Below, one piece after another: positions 8,365 through 16,375 of a stretch of 40,134 bases of DNA (within the stretch, counting starts at the first letter, position 1; each line of letters begins with the position of its first letter). The notes under the pieces are model-generated. The model had not been told where the DNA came from, did not search any database, and was given only the letters and a program-made list of their open reading frames with translations. A program made the position numbers and the translations under genes. The DNA is from Oscillospiraceae bacterium. GTDB lineage: Bacteria; Bacillota; Clostridia; Oscillospirales; Oscillospiraceae. The stretch covers positions 1-40,134 of the forward strand of contig JAAWEH010000004.1 in NCBI GenBank assembly GCA_022794215.1, given 5' to 3'.

Positions 8365-8553
8365 ATGGCTGAATTTTGCCTGGACTGTTGGAACCAAATC
8401 AACCACAGAAGGGACACAGAGCGAAACTGGGTTCTTTCGAAAGAGCCGGATCTGTGCGAGGGATGCGGGCAATGGAGGCGGGTCATTGTAGCGCCACGGA
8501 TACACAGGCTGCTTTATGATCTGCTCCATCGGAAAAAGCAATGGCAGCAATAA
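8365..8553 (+). CDS. Small two-CxxC (zinc-ribbon-like) protein, function unknown
   Basis: The ATG at 8365 has an excellent GAGGAGGAGG site 9 bases upstream; the longer in-frame start at 8344 would lie upstream of that site and is rejected. The product is 62 residues beginning MAEFCLDCW, with a second cysteine pair in DLCEGCGQW. Two CxxC knuckles about 31 residues apart suggest a zinc ribbon or rubredoxin-like metal site. The C-terminal 20 residues are basic (RIHRLLYDLLHRKKQW), which could favour nucleic-acid or protein binding. Small MAEFCLDCWN-type proteins occur as hypotheticals in Clostridia to my knowledge, without known role. It has its own strong promoter with a palindrome and is divergent from an XRE regulator. 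Confidence 0.85.
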   Translation: MAEFCLDCWNQINHRRDTERNWVLSKEPDLCEGCGQWRRVIVAPRIHRLLYDLLHRKKQWQQ

Positions 8554-8637
8554 GAGCGCAGGCTTACGAACGCCAAAGAAAAAGTGGCAGGCAAGTAACG
8601 CTCGCCCCCACGAGGGGAAAGGGTCAAAACACGGAAA

Positions 8638-8672
8638 CAGCCCGGCGACTGTTTGTCGCCGGGCTGTTTGTT
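8638..8672. terminator. Hairpin terminator between convergent units
   Basis: CAGCCCGGCGAC (8638-8649) pairs perfectly with GTCGCCGGGCTG (8655-8666) over a TGTTT loop. TTTGTTGT follows on the plus strand, and TTTCCGTGTTTT follows on the minus strand. It closes the liv operon (ends 8679) and the CxxC gene from the other side. Confidence 0.85.
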
Positions 8673-8678
8673 GTCGAG

Positions 8679-9374
8679 TTATCCCAAATACGCTTTCTTA
8701 ACCGCCTCATTGGAAAGCAGTTCCTTCCCTGTCCCAGACAGGGTGATCCGCCCCGTCTCCAGCACGTAGGCAAGGTCGGCGATATGCAGGGCCATATTCG
8801 CGTTCTGCTCAATGAGCAAAATGGTCACGCCCTGCTGATTGATCTTCTTGATGATAGAGAAAATATCCTTTACCACCAGGGGCGCCAGGCCCAGGGAGGG
8901 CTCATCCATCATCATCAGCTTGGGCCGGGACATGAGGGCGCGGCCCACGGCCAGCATCTGCTGCTCGCCGCCGGACAGGGTACCTGCCGCCTGCCAGGAA
9001 CGCTCTTTCAGCCGGGGGAACAGGGAGTAGACCCACTCCAGGTCGTGATCTAGGCTGTCCGTTCGCAGGTAGGCCCCGATCTTCAGGTTTTCCAGCACGG
9101 TCAGATCGGGGAACACATGCCGTCCCTCAGGCACCAGGGTAATGCCCTTAGATACGATCTTGTCGGGGGAAAGTCCCGTCAGATCCTCCGCCTGAAGGTG
9201 GATCCGCCCCGAGGCGGGCTTCACCAGTCCCGCAATGGATCGCAGGGTGGTGGACTTGCCGGCGCCGTTGGCGCCGATCAGGGTAACAATCTTCCGCTCA
9301 GGCACCTCGAAGGTGATCCCCTTGACGGCCTCAATGCCGCCATAGTTCACCCGCAGGTCGTCAATCTTCAGCAT
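8679..9374 (-). CDS. livF: Branched-chain amino-acid ABC transporter ATP-binding protein LivF
   Basis: One of the two ATPases that power the Liv-type importer from the cytoplasmic face. I place the start at the ATG at 9374 (MLKIDDLRVNYGGIEAVKG), preceded by GGGGGTGG. A longer frame to 9458 lies inside livG and is not family-like. The product is 231 residues, the normal LivF length. Walker A is GANGAGKST (about residues 34-42), the ABC signature is LSGGEQQMLAVGRAL, Walker B is LMMMDEPSLGLAP, and the switch histidine region is ILLIEQNAN, where LivF proteins carry Gln/Asn in place of His. It overlaps the 3' end of livG by 14 bases, indicating translational coupling, and is the last gene of the operon before a hairpin terminator. 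Confidence 0.95.
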   Translation of the reverse strand: MLKIDDLRVNYGGIEAVKGITFEVPERKIVTLIGANGAGKSTTLRSIAGLVKPASGRIHLQAEDLTGLSPDKIVSKGITLVPEGRHVFPDLTVLENLKIGAYLRTDSLDHDLEWVYSLFPRLKERSWQAAGTLSGGEQQMLAVGRALMSRPKLMMMDEPSLGLAPLVVKDIFSIIKKINQQGVTILLIEQNANMALHIADLAYVLETGRITLSGTGKELLSNEAVKKAYLG

Positions 9375-10209
9375 CGTCTGCCACCCCCAAATAAGCCTGG
9401 ATGACCCGCGGGTCGTTCTGAACCTCAACGGGGTTGCCCTGGGCAATGAGCTTGCCAAAGTCCAGGACGTAGATGCGGTCAGAGATCTGCATGACCAGAT
9501 CCATGTGGTGCTCGATCATGAAAATGGTCAGGTCATACTCTGAGCGAATTTTCTTGATAAAATCGGTCAGCTCCTGGGTCTCCTGGGGGTTCATGCCCGC
9601 GGCGGGCTCATCCAGAAGGAGGAGCTTGGGGTCGGTGGCCAGGGCCCGGGCAATCTCCAGCCGGCGCTGAAGGCCATAAGGCAGGCTTCCCGCAACCTCA
9701 TCCTTCAGATGGGCCAGGTTCTGCTCCTCCAACAGGGCCATAGCCTCCCGGCGCATCCGCTTCTCCTCCTCGGCATTGAGCCGGAAGGTGGCGGACAGGA
9801 AGTTCTGCTTGGCCCGCATGTGCTTGGCGATCAGCACATTGTCAAATACGGTAAGAGAGCCGAAAAGCCGAATATTCTGGAAGGTTCGGGCAATCCCCAG
9901 CCGGGTGATATGGTCGGGGGTGGGACTCAGCTTTTGGGTGAACATCCCTTGGTGTTCCCCGGCATAAGCCTTCTGCATCTTCCCCTGGGGGAAGTTTTCC
10001 ACCATTGGTTGCTCCAAAAAGGAGACCCGGCCGTTTGTGGGCTCATACACTCCCGTAATGCAGTTAAACGCAGTGGTCTTCCCCGCGCCGTTGGGGCCGA
10101 TGAGGGCCACGATCTCCCCCTTGTTCACTTCCAGGCTCAGATCGTTCACCGCCACCACGCCGCCAAACTGCATGGTCACGTGCTCTACCCGGAGGACGCT
10201 CTCACTCAT
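9361..10209 (-). CDS. livG: Branched-chain amino-acid ABC transporter ATP-binding protein LivG
   Basis: This 282-residue ATPase is the partner of LivF. It has Walker A GPNGAGKTT, the LivG-typical insertion between Q-loop segments (LGIARTFQNIRLFGSLTV), a signature SLPYGLQRRLEIARAL (LPYG in place of LSGG, normal for LivG), Walker B LLLLDEPAAGMNP and the switch FMIEHHMDLVM. The insertion after VSFLEQPM (about 30 residues including a Met/Gln-rich stretch) is longer than in E. coli LivG but ordinary for Clostridia. The start at 10209 (MSESVLRVEHV) follows AAAGGAGGGG and overlaps the livM stop by 4 bases. Confidence 0.95.
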   Translation of the reverse strand: MSESVLRVEHVTMQFGGVVAVNDLSLEVNKGEIVALIGPNGAGKTTAFNCITGVYEPTNGRVSFLEQPMVENFPQGKMQKAYAGEHQGMFTQKLSPTPDHITRLGIARTFQNIRLFGSLTVFDNVLIAKHMRAKQNFLSATFRLNAEEEKRMRREAMALLEEQNLAHLKDEVAGSLPYGLQRRLEIARALATDPKLLLLDEPAAGMNPQETQELTDFIKKIRSEYDLTIFMIEHHMDLVMQISDRIYVLDFGKLIAQGNPVEVQNDPRVIQAYLGVADDAED

Positions 10210-11351
10210 TTCGACCCCTCCTTTCCCTTGGCCGCCCGTTTCCGGAACAGGTCGGGCAGTTCTTTGTCGCCCATGATACCTTTCCGGAAGAACAGCACCA
10301 CGATCATGATGACAACAGAGAACACCACCATCCGGAACCCGTTGCGCAGCAGGGGCACCTTAAAGCCGCTTTTCAGGATGATCTCGGTGTCCAAAAACCG
10401 CAGCCACCACTCGCTGGCCGCCACATAGAGGAACGCCGCAATGCAGGAGCCGGAGATGGAGCCGATGCCGCCGATGACCACGATCAGCAGGATCTCATAG
10501 GTCAGGGCGGTAGTAAAAGTCTTGGCCTGGGCCATGTTCATGGCCATGGCAAACAGTCCGCCTCCCACCCCCGCAAAAAAGGAGGAAATGCAAAAGCTCA
10601 GTCTCTTGTGCTTGGCCAGGTTGATGCCCATAGCTTCCGCGGCGATCTCATCTTCCCGGATGGCCTTAAAGGCCCGGCCATAGGAGGAGTTGATGAGCAG
10701 CAGGATCACGGCGATACAGACAGCCGACAGCAAAAAGGCCACAAAGATGGAAAGCCGCAGCCCGGAGCCCAGATTAAAGCTGCTGAAGGTGGGGAAGTTT
10801 TTCAGGGCGTTGGCCCCGTTCGTCACCGGCCCCAGCTTATCCCACTGCAGAACCGCCCGGATAATCTCGGCAAAGCCCAGGGTGGCAATGGCCAGATAAT
10901 CCGACTTCAGCCGCAGCACAGGAAGGCCGATGAGCCAGGCCACTCCCGCCGCCACCAAACCCGCCAGAACAAGGGCCGCCAAAACCCCCAAAATGAGGCC
11001 CACCGCTCCGCCGCCGAAGAGCTCGGGTAGGGAGAAGTGGATGGCCGAACCGCCGTAAAGGTAGTAAACGCTGTCCCGGCTGGCGGCCGGGATGGTCAAA
11101 ATCGCATACGTGTAGGCTCCCACCAGCATAAAGCCCGCCTGCCCCAGGGAGAAAAGCCCCGTAAAGCCGTTCAGCAGGTTCATGGAGGAGGCTACCAGGG
11201 CATACACCGCGCCCTTTCTCAGCACGGTAAAAAAGGTGGTGTTTTTAATGGGATCCAGGGTGTTCTCCAACACGATGACCAGGATCAGAAGCACCGCCAC
11301 ACAGCACAGGGCGATAAAAGCGCCCTTTTTGCTCTTTTTTTCTGCAAGCAT
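10206..11351 (-). CDS. livM: Branched-chain amino-acid ABC transporter permease LivM
   Basis: This is an inner-membrane permease with about 9-10 hydrophobic segments, 381 residues from the ATG at 11351. AAGGGGGG sits 8 bases before that ATG; a GTG at 11360 is possible in frame but would overlap this site. Family landmarks are LLNGFTGLFSLGQAGFM near the N-terminus, LRLKSDYLAIATLGFAEI in the middle, and the EAA-like cytoplasmic loop with AMGINLAKHKRLSF followed by GVGGGLFA. It pairs with LivH to make the translocation channel. The N-terminus has an additional basic lead-in (AEKKSKKG). It is spaced 14 bases after livH. Confidence 0.94.
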   Translation of the reverse strand: MLAEKKSKKGAFIALCCVAVLLILVIVLENTLDPIKNTTFFTVLRKGAVYALVASSMNLLNGFTGLFSLGQAGFMLVGAYTYAILTIPAASRDSVYYLYGGSAIHFSLPELFGGGAVGLILGVLAALVLAGLVAAGVAWLIGLPVLRLKSDYLAIATLGFAEIIRAVLQWDKLGPVTNGANALKNFPTFSSFNLGSGLRLSIFVAFLLSAVCIAVILLLINSSYGRAFKAIREDEIAAEAMGINLAKHKRLSFCISSFFAGVGGGLFAMAMNMAQAKTFTTALTYEILLIVVIGGIGSISGSCIAAFLYVAASEWWLRFLDTEIILKSGFKVPLLRNGFRMVVFSVVIMIVVLFFRKGIMGDKELPDLFRKRAAKGKEGSK

Positions 11352-11365
11352 CCTGTCCACCCCCC

Positions 11366-12241
11366 TTAAACCTTGTCCGTTACCTTCTCACCGAAGAGGC
11401 CGGTGGGCTTTACCACCAGGATCACGATGAGAAGGGCAAAGGTGAACGCGTCGGAAAAAATGCTGAAGGGCGAGCCCTTGATGACGCTCTCACTCATACC
11501 GATGATAAAAGCGCCCACCACCGCGCCGGGAACGGAGCCGATCCCGCCAAACACCGCCGCTACAAAAGCCCGCAGGCCCGGCAGGGCGCCGGAGAGGGGC
11601 ACGATGGAGGGATAGTTGGTGAAGTAGAGCATAGAGCCCACTCCGGCCAGGAAGGAGCCGATAATAAAGGTCATGGAGATGACGCTGTTGATCTTGATGC
11701 CCATGAGCTGACTGGTCTCAAAATCCTTGGCCACCGCCCGCATAGCCATACCCACCTTGGTGTGGTTGATGAGCTGTGTCAGGGCAAAGACCAGAACCAC
11801 CACCAGGAAGGGGGTAACGACGGTCACCCACTTGGTGCTCACGCCGCCGATGGTGATGCTCTCGGAGAGCAGGGGCAGCTCGGGATAGGTCTTGGGCAGG
11901 CCGCCGGTAATATAAGTGGCCAGGTTCTGCAGCAGATAGCTCACGCCGATGGCGGAGATCATAACAGACATACGGGGCGCGGAGCGCAAAGGCTTATAGG
12001 CCGAGCGCTCGATGACAAAGCCCAGGGCCGCCGTCAGCAGCAGCATGACCGGCAAAGCCACCCACAGGGGGAACCAGGTGCTGAGATACACCATGAAAAG
12101 GCCCGCCACCATAAATACGTCGCCGTGGGCAAAGTTAATGAGCCGCAGGATCCCGTAGACCAGGGTATATCCAATGGCGATCAGGGCATACTGCCCGCCC
12201 AGGGAAATGCCGGAGAGAATGATCGACAGGGCATATTGCAT
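11366..12241 (-). CDS. livH: Branched-chain amino-acid ABC transporter permease LivH
   Basis: This is a 291-residue membrane permease, the standard LivH length. The N-terminal signature is SGISLGGQYALIAIGYTLVYGILRLINFAHGD, highly typical of the family (the Leu-Ile-Asn-Phe-Ala-His-Gly segment is nearly invariant). Later come the EAA-like loop AMRAVAKDFETSQLMGI and the C-terminal AFVAAVFGGIGSVPGAVVGA. The ATG at 12241 follows AGGGAGG. It is preceded by a perfect 18-bp hairpin (12341-12380) that separates it from livK, which probably lets the binding protein be made in excess over the membrane parts. Confidence 0.95.
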   Translation of the reverse strand: MQYALSIILSGISLGGQYALIAIGYTLVYGILRLINFAHGDVFMVAGLFMVYLSTWFPLWVALPVMLLLTAALGFVIERSAYKPLRSAPRMSVMISAIGVSYLLQNLATYITGGLPKTYPELPLLSESITIGGVSTKWVTVVTPFLVVVLVFALTQLINHTKVGMAMRAVAKDFETSQLMGIKINSVISMTFIIGSFLAGVGSMLYFTNYPSIVPLSGALPGLRAFVAAVFGGIGSVPGAVVGAFIIGMSESVIKGSPFSIFSDAFTFALLIVILVVKPTGLFGEKVTDKV

Positions 12242-12340
12242 AGGAATACCTCCCTTTCATTGATTTGGGGAAGGGCTGTCTCGAAAACCGGGGCTGTCGC
12301 CGCACCCCGCCTTTCGGGACATCCCTTCCAAAACAGGGGA

Positions 12341-12380
12341 AAAACGTCCGGCGGGCGGTCCTCCGCCCGCCGGACGTTTT
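12341..12380 (-). terminator. Strong intercistronic hairpin (partial terminator/processing site) between livK and livH
   Basis: The arms AAAACGTCCGGCGGGCGG (12341-12358) and CCGCCCGCCGGACGTTTT (12363-12380) are perfectly complementary over a 4-base loop. On the minus strand the hairpin is followed by only a short T run (GTTTTTCCCC). Its position between the binding-protein gene and the permease genes fits a leaky attenuator or a 3' stabiliser of the livK message. Confidence 0.85.
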
Positions 12381-12402
12381 CCTGTTTCCTGAAGGGACTT
12401 TC

Positions 12403-13587
12403 TTACTTAACGGTCTGAGTTGCCTCCAGCGTCCAAACATTGTTGGCAGTGTCGGCAGTCTTGATATAGGCGGTATCCCGAACGGCGTCGCCGGTGGCGT
12501 CAAAGGCGATGGCGCCGGACACGCCGGTATAGGTCACGTTGGGCAGCGCGGCCTTCACGTCGGCGGCGTTGACGCTGCCGGCAGCCTTCAGAGCCTCCAG
12601 CGCGGTGTAATAAGCGTCATAGCCCATGGCGGTGACAGCGGCGATGGTATCGTTGCCGCCGTTGTTGGTCATGGCGGTGGCATCGCCGTTGATATAGGCC
12701 TTGATGCCCTCGTCAAATTCAGGGGCGCCGCCCTCCTGATAGAAGGTGGAGACATAGAGCTGAACCTCGGAGTTCTGCGCAGCCTCCAGAACCATGTTGC
12801 TGTCCAGAGTATCGCCGCCCAGAATGGGGGTATCCAGGCCCATGGAGGCGGCCAGCTTCACGATCTGAGTGGAGTAGGCGATGGACACGGGGCAGAAAAT
12901 TACGTCGCAGCCCTCGCTGACAGCCTTGTTGAGGTAAGTGGAGAAGTCGGCGGTGTTGGTGGGGAAGGAGTCCTTGACCACCTCGCCGTCAAACGCCTGC
13001 TCAAAGAAGGTCAGCAGGCCCTGGTCGTAGTCGTTGCCCAGCTCACCCAGCAGGTAGGCTTTCTTGGCGGAGAACTTCTCCTGGGCAAAGTTGGCCAGGA
13101 CGGTGCCCTGGAAGGGATCCAGGAAGCAGATGCGGAAATAGTAGTCGTTGCCCGCGGTGACGCCGGGGTTGGTGCAGGTAACGCCGATGGCGGCCAGACC
13201 CGCCTCCTCAAAAACAGGGCCGCCGGCAATGGACACGCCGGAACCATAGGAGCCCAGCACCAGAGCCACGTCCTTGCTCACCAGGTCAGCCGCGGCAGTG
13301 GGGGCCTTGGCAGAGTCGGAGCCGTTGTCGGCATAGACCAGCTCCACCTGATAGGTCTCGCCGCCCACCTCTACGGTAGGCGTCTCGGACCAGGCATACT
13401 GCATACCCAGCATCTCCTGCTTACCGCCCGGGCCGGAGTCGCCGGTGGAGGGCTCAAACACACCGATACGGACTACCTTGTCTCCAGAGGCGCCGGGAGC
13501 CTGGGTGGTTGCCGCGCCGCCGCCGCAGGCGGCCAGGCCCATAACCATCGCTCCGCTCAGGAGCAAGGATAAAGCTTTCTTTTTCAT
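12403..13587 (-). CDS. livK: Branched-chain amino-acid ABC transporter substrate-binding lipoprotein
   Basis: This is an extracytoplasmic lipid-anchored receptor for the Liv importer. I choose the ATG at 13587 (MKKKALSLL) because GGAGG lies 8 bases upstream; the frame extends to 13689 without a ribosome site. The product is 394 residues. The lipoprotein signal peptide ends in the lipobox GLAAC (Cys about residue 20), followed by a Gly/Thr/Ala linker. The mature part is a type I periplasmic-binding fold (Peripla_BP_6): VVRIGVFEPSTGDSGPGG at its start, LVYADNGSDSAKAPTAA, VLGSYGSGVSIAGGPVFEE and YLLGELGNDYDQG. The substrate is probably Leu/Ile/Val, but this family also binds other amino acids and amides, so specificity is inferred. 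Confidence 0.94.
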   Translation of the reverse strand: MKKKALSLLLSGAMVMGLAACGGGAATTQAPGASGDKVVRIGVFEPSTGDSGPGGKQEMLGMQYAWSETPTVEVGGETYQVELVYADNGSDSAKAPTAAADLVSKDVALVLGSYGSGVSIAGGPVFEEAGLAAIGVTCTNPGVTAGNDYYFRICFLDPFQGTVLANFAQEKFSAKKAYLLGELGNDYDQGLLTFFEQAFDGEVVKDSFPTNTADFSTYLNKAVSEGCDVIFCPVSIAYSTQIVKLAASMGLDTPILGGDTLDSNMVLEAAQNSEVQLYVSTFYQEGGAPEFDEGIKAYINGDATAMTNNGGNDTIAAVTAMGYDAYYTALEALKAAGSVNAADVKAALPNVTYTGVSGAIAFDATGDAVRDTAYIKTADTANNVWTLEATQTVK

Positions 13588-13660
13588 AATCATTTCCTCC
13601 ATTCCCTTTTGCGAACAACCCGTCCGCCGCTTGCGGACAGTTGTCCGTGATGTGGACTTT

Positions 13661-13689
13661 ATTATAGCAGAGCAGAAAAGAAAATGCAA
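13661..13689 (-). promoter_or_regulatory. livK operon promoter
   Basis: On the minus strand, TTGCAT (13684-13689) is followed after exactly 17 bases by TATAAT (13661-13666), with an extended -10 (TGCTATAAT). The leader between it and livK holds a small hairpin, GTCCGC/GCGGAC (13622-13638). Confidence 0.8.
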
Positions 13690-13760
13690 GAAAAAAATAT
13701 ACGGATTTCATTTTGTCCATTTCCTGCTTTTTGTGGATTCCGCCCTGCACCTCCGAGCGC

Positions 13761-13789
13761 TTGCATTTTTTCCGGGTTTTTGCTACAAT
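13761..13789 (+). promoter_or_regulatory. queH promoter
   Basis: TTGCAT (13761-13766), 17-base spacer, TACAAT (13784-13789) with the extended element TGC before it. It lies 28 bases upstream of the queH start codon and about 70 bases from the divergent livK promoter. Confidence 0.75.
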
Positions 13790-13817
13790 GGGAGCAGATC
13801 CATAAGGAAGTGGTCAT

Positions 13818-14366
13818 ATGAAACTTTTACTCCATATTTGCTGCGCCCCCTGCTCGGTGGCCTGTATCCAGCAGCTCCGAAGCGAGGGCATCGAGCCCAC
13901 CGGCTTTTGGTATAATCCCAACATCCACCCCTTTACCGAGTACCGCGCCCGACGCAACTGCCTGCGGGAGTATGCCCAGGCCATTGGTCTTACCCTGGTG
14001 GAGGAGGACGAATACGGTCTGCGCCCCTTTGTCCAGGCGGTGGCAAACAACATTGAAAACCGCTGCGGCTACTGCTATGCCGTCCGTCTGGCCAAAACTG
14101 CCCAATATGCCGCCGAGCACGGCTTCGACGCCTTCTGCACCACCCTGACGGTAAGCCCCTATCAAAATACCCCCCTGATCTTTGAAACGGGAGAGAAGCT
14201 GGCCGCGCAGCACGGAGTGAAATTCGCCCCCTACGACTTCTCCCCCCATTTTCGGGAGGGTCAGGCCCAGGCCCGGGAGCTGGGGCTCTATATGCAAAAA
14301 TACTGCGGCTGTGTTTTCAGCGAGGAAGACCGCTACTGCAAAAAGAAAAAGAAGGCGGAGACCTGA
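13818..14366 (+). CDS. queH: Epoxyqueuosine reductase QueH
   Basis: QueH (DUF208 family) reduces epoxyqueuosine to queuosine in the wobble position of GUN-anticodon tRNAs and is the iron-sulfur alternative to cobalamin-dependent QueG. The 182-residue length is typical. The family cysteines are clear: LLLHICCAPCSV at residues 3-14 (the adjacent-Cys motif of the cluster site), ENRCGYCYAVRL about residues 80-91 and KYCGCVFSEEDRY near the C-terminus. FWYNPNIHPFTEYRAR and TTLTVSPYQN are also diagnostic. The ATG at 13818 follows AAGGAAGTGG. It is monocistronic. The last five codons and the stop form the left arm and loop of the terminator. Confidence 0.95.
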   Translation: MKLLLHICCAPCSVACIQQLRSEGIEPTGFWYNPNIHPFTEYRARRNCLREYAQAIGLTLVEEDEYGLRPFVQAVANNIENRCGYCYAVRLAKTAQYAAEHGFDAFCTTLTVSPYQNTPLIFETGEKLAAQHGVKFAPYDFSPHFREGQAQARELGLYMQKYCGCVFSEEDRYCKKKKKAET

Positions 14367-14386
14367 CCCGGTCTCCGCCTTTTCTT
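14352..14386 (+). terminator. Terminator overlapping the queH stop codon
   Basis: AAGGCGGAGACC (14352-14363) pairs with GGTCTCCGCCTT (14370-14381), and TTCTT completes the T tract. The queH stop codon TGA (14364-14366) lies in the loop, so a ribosome finishing queH covers the left arm. Confidence 0.88.
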
Positions 14387-14487
14387 GCTCAGCCCAAAAC
14401 CTCCGCTTCCACCCGCTCCAATATTTATAGTTGTATCCCTGAAACCGTCTTTTATTCCCGCTTTTTTGCTCCGAGGGTTTCCCGCCA

Positions 14488-14517
14488 TTGACAGCCTTCC
14501 CCCTTTCGGGATATACT
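14488..14517 (+). promoter_or_regulatory. Promoter of the ABC exporter gene
   Basis: A consensus TTGACA (14488-14493), 18-base spacer and TATACT (14512-14517), 43 bases upstream of the start codon. The rest of 14387-14487 shows no gene. Confidence 0.75.
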
Positions 14518-14560
14518 GATAAACAACACTCTTACCTCATTTCCGGAAAGGAAGTCCTCC

Positions 14561-16315
14561 ATGAGCACAGCGCCTAAAAATACATTTCAAAAAGGACATC
14601 TCTCCATTTTCCTGTCCTATTATAAGCCTCATATGGCCATTTTTCTCCTGGATATGGCCTGCGCCCTGGGGATCTGTCTGGTGGATCTGCTCTTCCCCAT
14701 GGCCTCCCGCACAGCCCTGAATGAGCTGCTGCCCCAAGGCCTGTTCACCGCTTTCTTTGCTTTGATGGCAGTGCTGGCCGCCGCCTATGTCTGCAAGGGC
14801 GTCTTTACCTATATCGTCACCTATTGGGGCCATCTTCTGGGCGCCCGGATCGAAGCAGATATCCGCCGGGATCTTTTCGCCCATATGCAGACCCTGTCTT
14901 TCTCCTTTTTCGATCAAAACCGCACCGGTCAGCTGATGAGCCGGGTCACGGGGGATCTTTTCGAGATCACGGAGCTGGCTCACCACGGCCCGGAGGACCT
15001 GTTCATCTCCACCGTCACCCTGGTGGGCGCCTTCTGCATTATGCTCACCATCCGGTGGGAGCTGGCTCTGGCCGTGTTTGCGGTGGTTCCGGTTTTCCTG
15101 GTTTTCACCATCCTCCAGCGCCGCCGCATGGGCCGGGCCTCCCGGGAGGTCAAGGCAAAGCTGGCCATCATCAACGGGGAGGTGGAGTCCTCCATCTCCG
15201 GCATCCGCACCGCTCAGGCCTTTGCCAACGAGGGGGAGGAAAAGCGGAAATTTAACGCCTCCAACCACCTGTTCCGGGACGCCAAGCGGGATTACTACAA
15301 GGCCATGGCCATCTATCACTCGGGAATGGAGCTGTGCATGGGGGTCATGCCGGTACTGGTTATTGCCGCCGGCGGCTACTTTATTATCCAGGGAACCATC
15401 GACTACATCGACCTTGTGACCTTTTCCCTATACGTCACCACCTTTATCACCCCCATCCGCAAGCTGTCCGCTTTTGTGGAGCAGTTTATGCAGGGCATGG
15501 CAGGCTTCACCCGGTTCGTGGAGCTGATGCGCACCCAGCCGGAGATCCAGGATTCCCCCAGCGCTGTGGACGTAGGCAGCGTTCGGGGAGAGATCGGCCT
15601 GGAGAACGTATGCTTCTCCTACGGCCCGGATAAGCCTCCTGTGCTGGAAGGGATCGACCTCCACATCCCCGCCGGGGAAACGGTGGCAGTGGTCGGCCCT
15701 TCCGGAGGGGGCAAATCCACCTTGTGCCAACTGATTCCCCGATTTTATGACGTGACTGACGGCGGCATCAAGCTGGACGGCAAAGACGTGCGGGAGCTGA
15801 CCCTGTCCTCTCTGCGGCGAAACATCGGCATCGTGCAGCAGGACGTGTTTCTCTTTGCCGGAACCATCTTTGACAACATCGCCTACGGCCGCCCCGGCTG
15901 CACCGCCGAGGAGGTCTACGCCGCCGCAAAGCGGGCCGAGCTGTACGATGACGTGATGGCCATGCCCCATGGCTTTCAAACCTATGTGGGGGAGCGGGGG
16001 GTCATGCTCTCCGGGGGCCAGAAGCAGCGGGTGAGTATCGCCCGGGTCTTTTTGAAGGATCCCCCGGTGCTCATCCTGGACGAGGCCACCTCCGCCCTGG
16101 ACACCGTCACCGAGCAGCGGATCCAGGGGGCCTTTGACGAGCTGGCCAAGGGGCGAACCACCCTCATTATCGCCCACCGGCTGTCCACCATCCGCTCCGC
16201 CAACCGAATTGCGGTGATCGACGACAACCGGGTGCTGGAGCTGGGCAGCTGGGAGGAGCTGATGGAGAAAAACGGGGCCTTTGCCGCCCTGTGCCGGGCC
16301 CAGGAGATCTCCTGA
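14561..16315 (+). CDS. ABC exporter half-transporter (MdlB/MsbA/LmrA-like, fused membrane and ATPase domains)
   Basis: This 584-residue protein has the standard exporter layout. Residues about 15-310 are the six-helix type 1 exporter membrane domain (LSYYKPHMAIFLLDMACALG opens helix 1; QTLSFSFFDQNRTGQLMSRV is the typical coupling segment). Residues about 345-575 are the ATPase domain with Walker A VVGPSGGGKST, Q-loop NIGIVQQDVFLFAGTI, signature LSGGQKQRVSIARVFL, Walker B LILDEATSALD and switch IAHRLSTI. It should work as a dimer. Since only one half-transporter gene is present, a homodimer is likely. The substrate cannot be read from sequence; lipids, drugs or peptides are all possible. AAAGGAAG precedes the ATG at 14561. 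It is the only gene in its unit apart from the XRE remnant behind it. Confidence 0.93.
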   Translation: MSTAPKNTFQKGHLSIFLSYYKPHMAIFLLDMACALGICLVDLLFPMASRTALNELLPQGLFTAFFALMAVLAAAYVCKGVFTYIVTYWGHLLGARIEADIRRDLFAHMQTLSFSFFDQNRTGQLMSRVTGDLFEITELAHHGPEDLFISTVTLVGAFCIMLTIRWELALAVFAVVPVFLVFTILQRRRMGRASREVKAKLAIINGEVESSISGIRTAQAFANEGEEKRKFNASNHLFRDAKRDYYKAMAIYHSGMELCMGVMPVLVIAAGGYFIIQGTIDYIDLVTFSLYVTTFITPIRKLSAFVEQFMQGMAGFTRFVELMRTQPEIQDSPSAVDVGSVRGEIGLENVCFSYGPDKPPVLEGIDLHIPAGETVAVVGPSGGGKSTLCQLIPRFYDVTDGGIKLDGKDVRELTLSSLRRNIGIVQQDVFLFAGTIFDNIAYGRPGCTAEEVYAAAKRAELYDDVMAMPHGFQTYVGERGVMLSGGQKQRVSIARVFLKDPPVLILDEATSALDTVTEQRIQGAFDELAKGRTTLIIAHRLSTIRSANRIAVIDDNRVLELGSWEELMEKNGAFAALCRAQEIS

Positions 16316-16375
16316 GGAATATGGCAGTACAAGGGAATGCTCCTCCTCCGGGTCGTCGGGCTGGGGAAGAACCGT

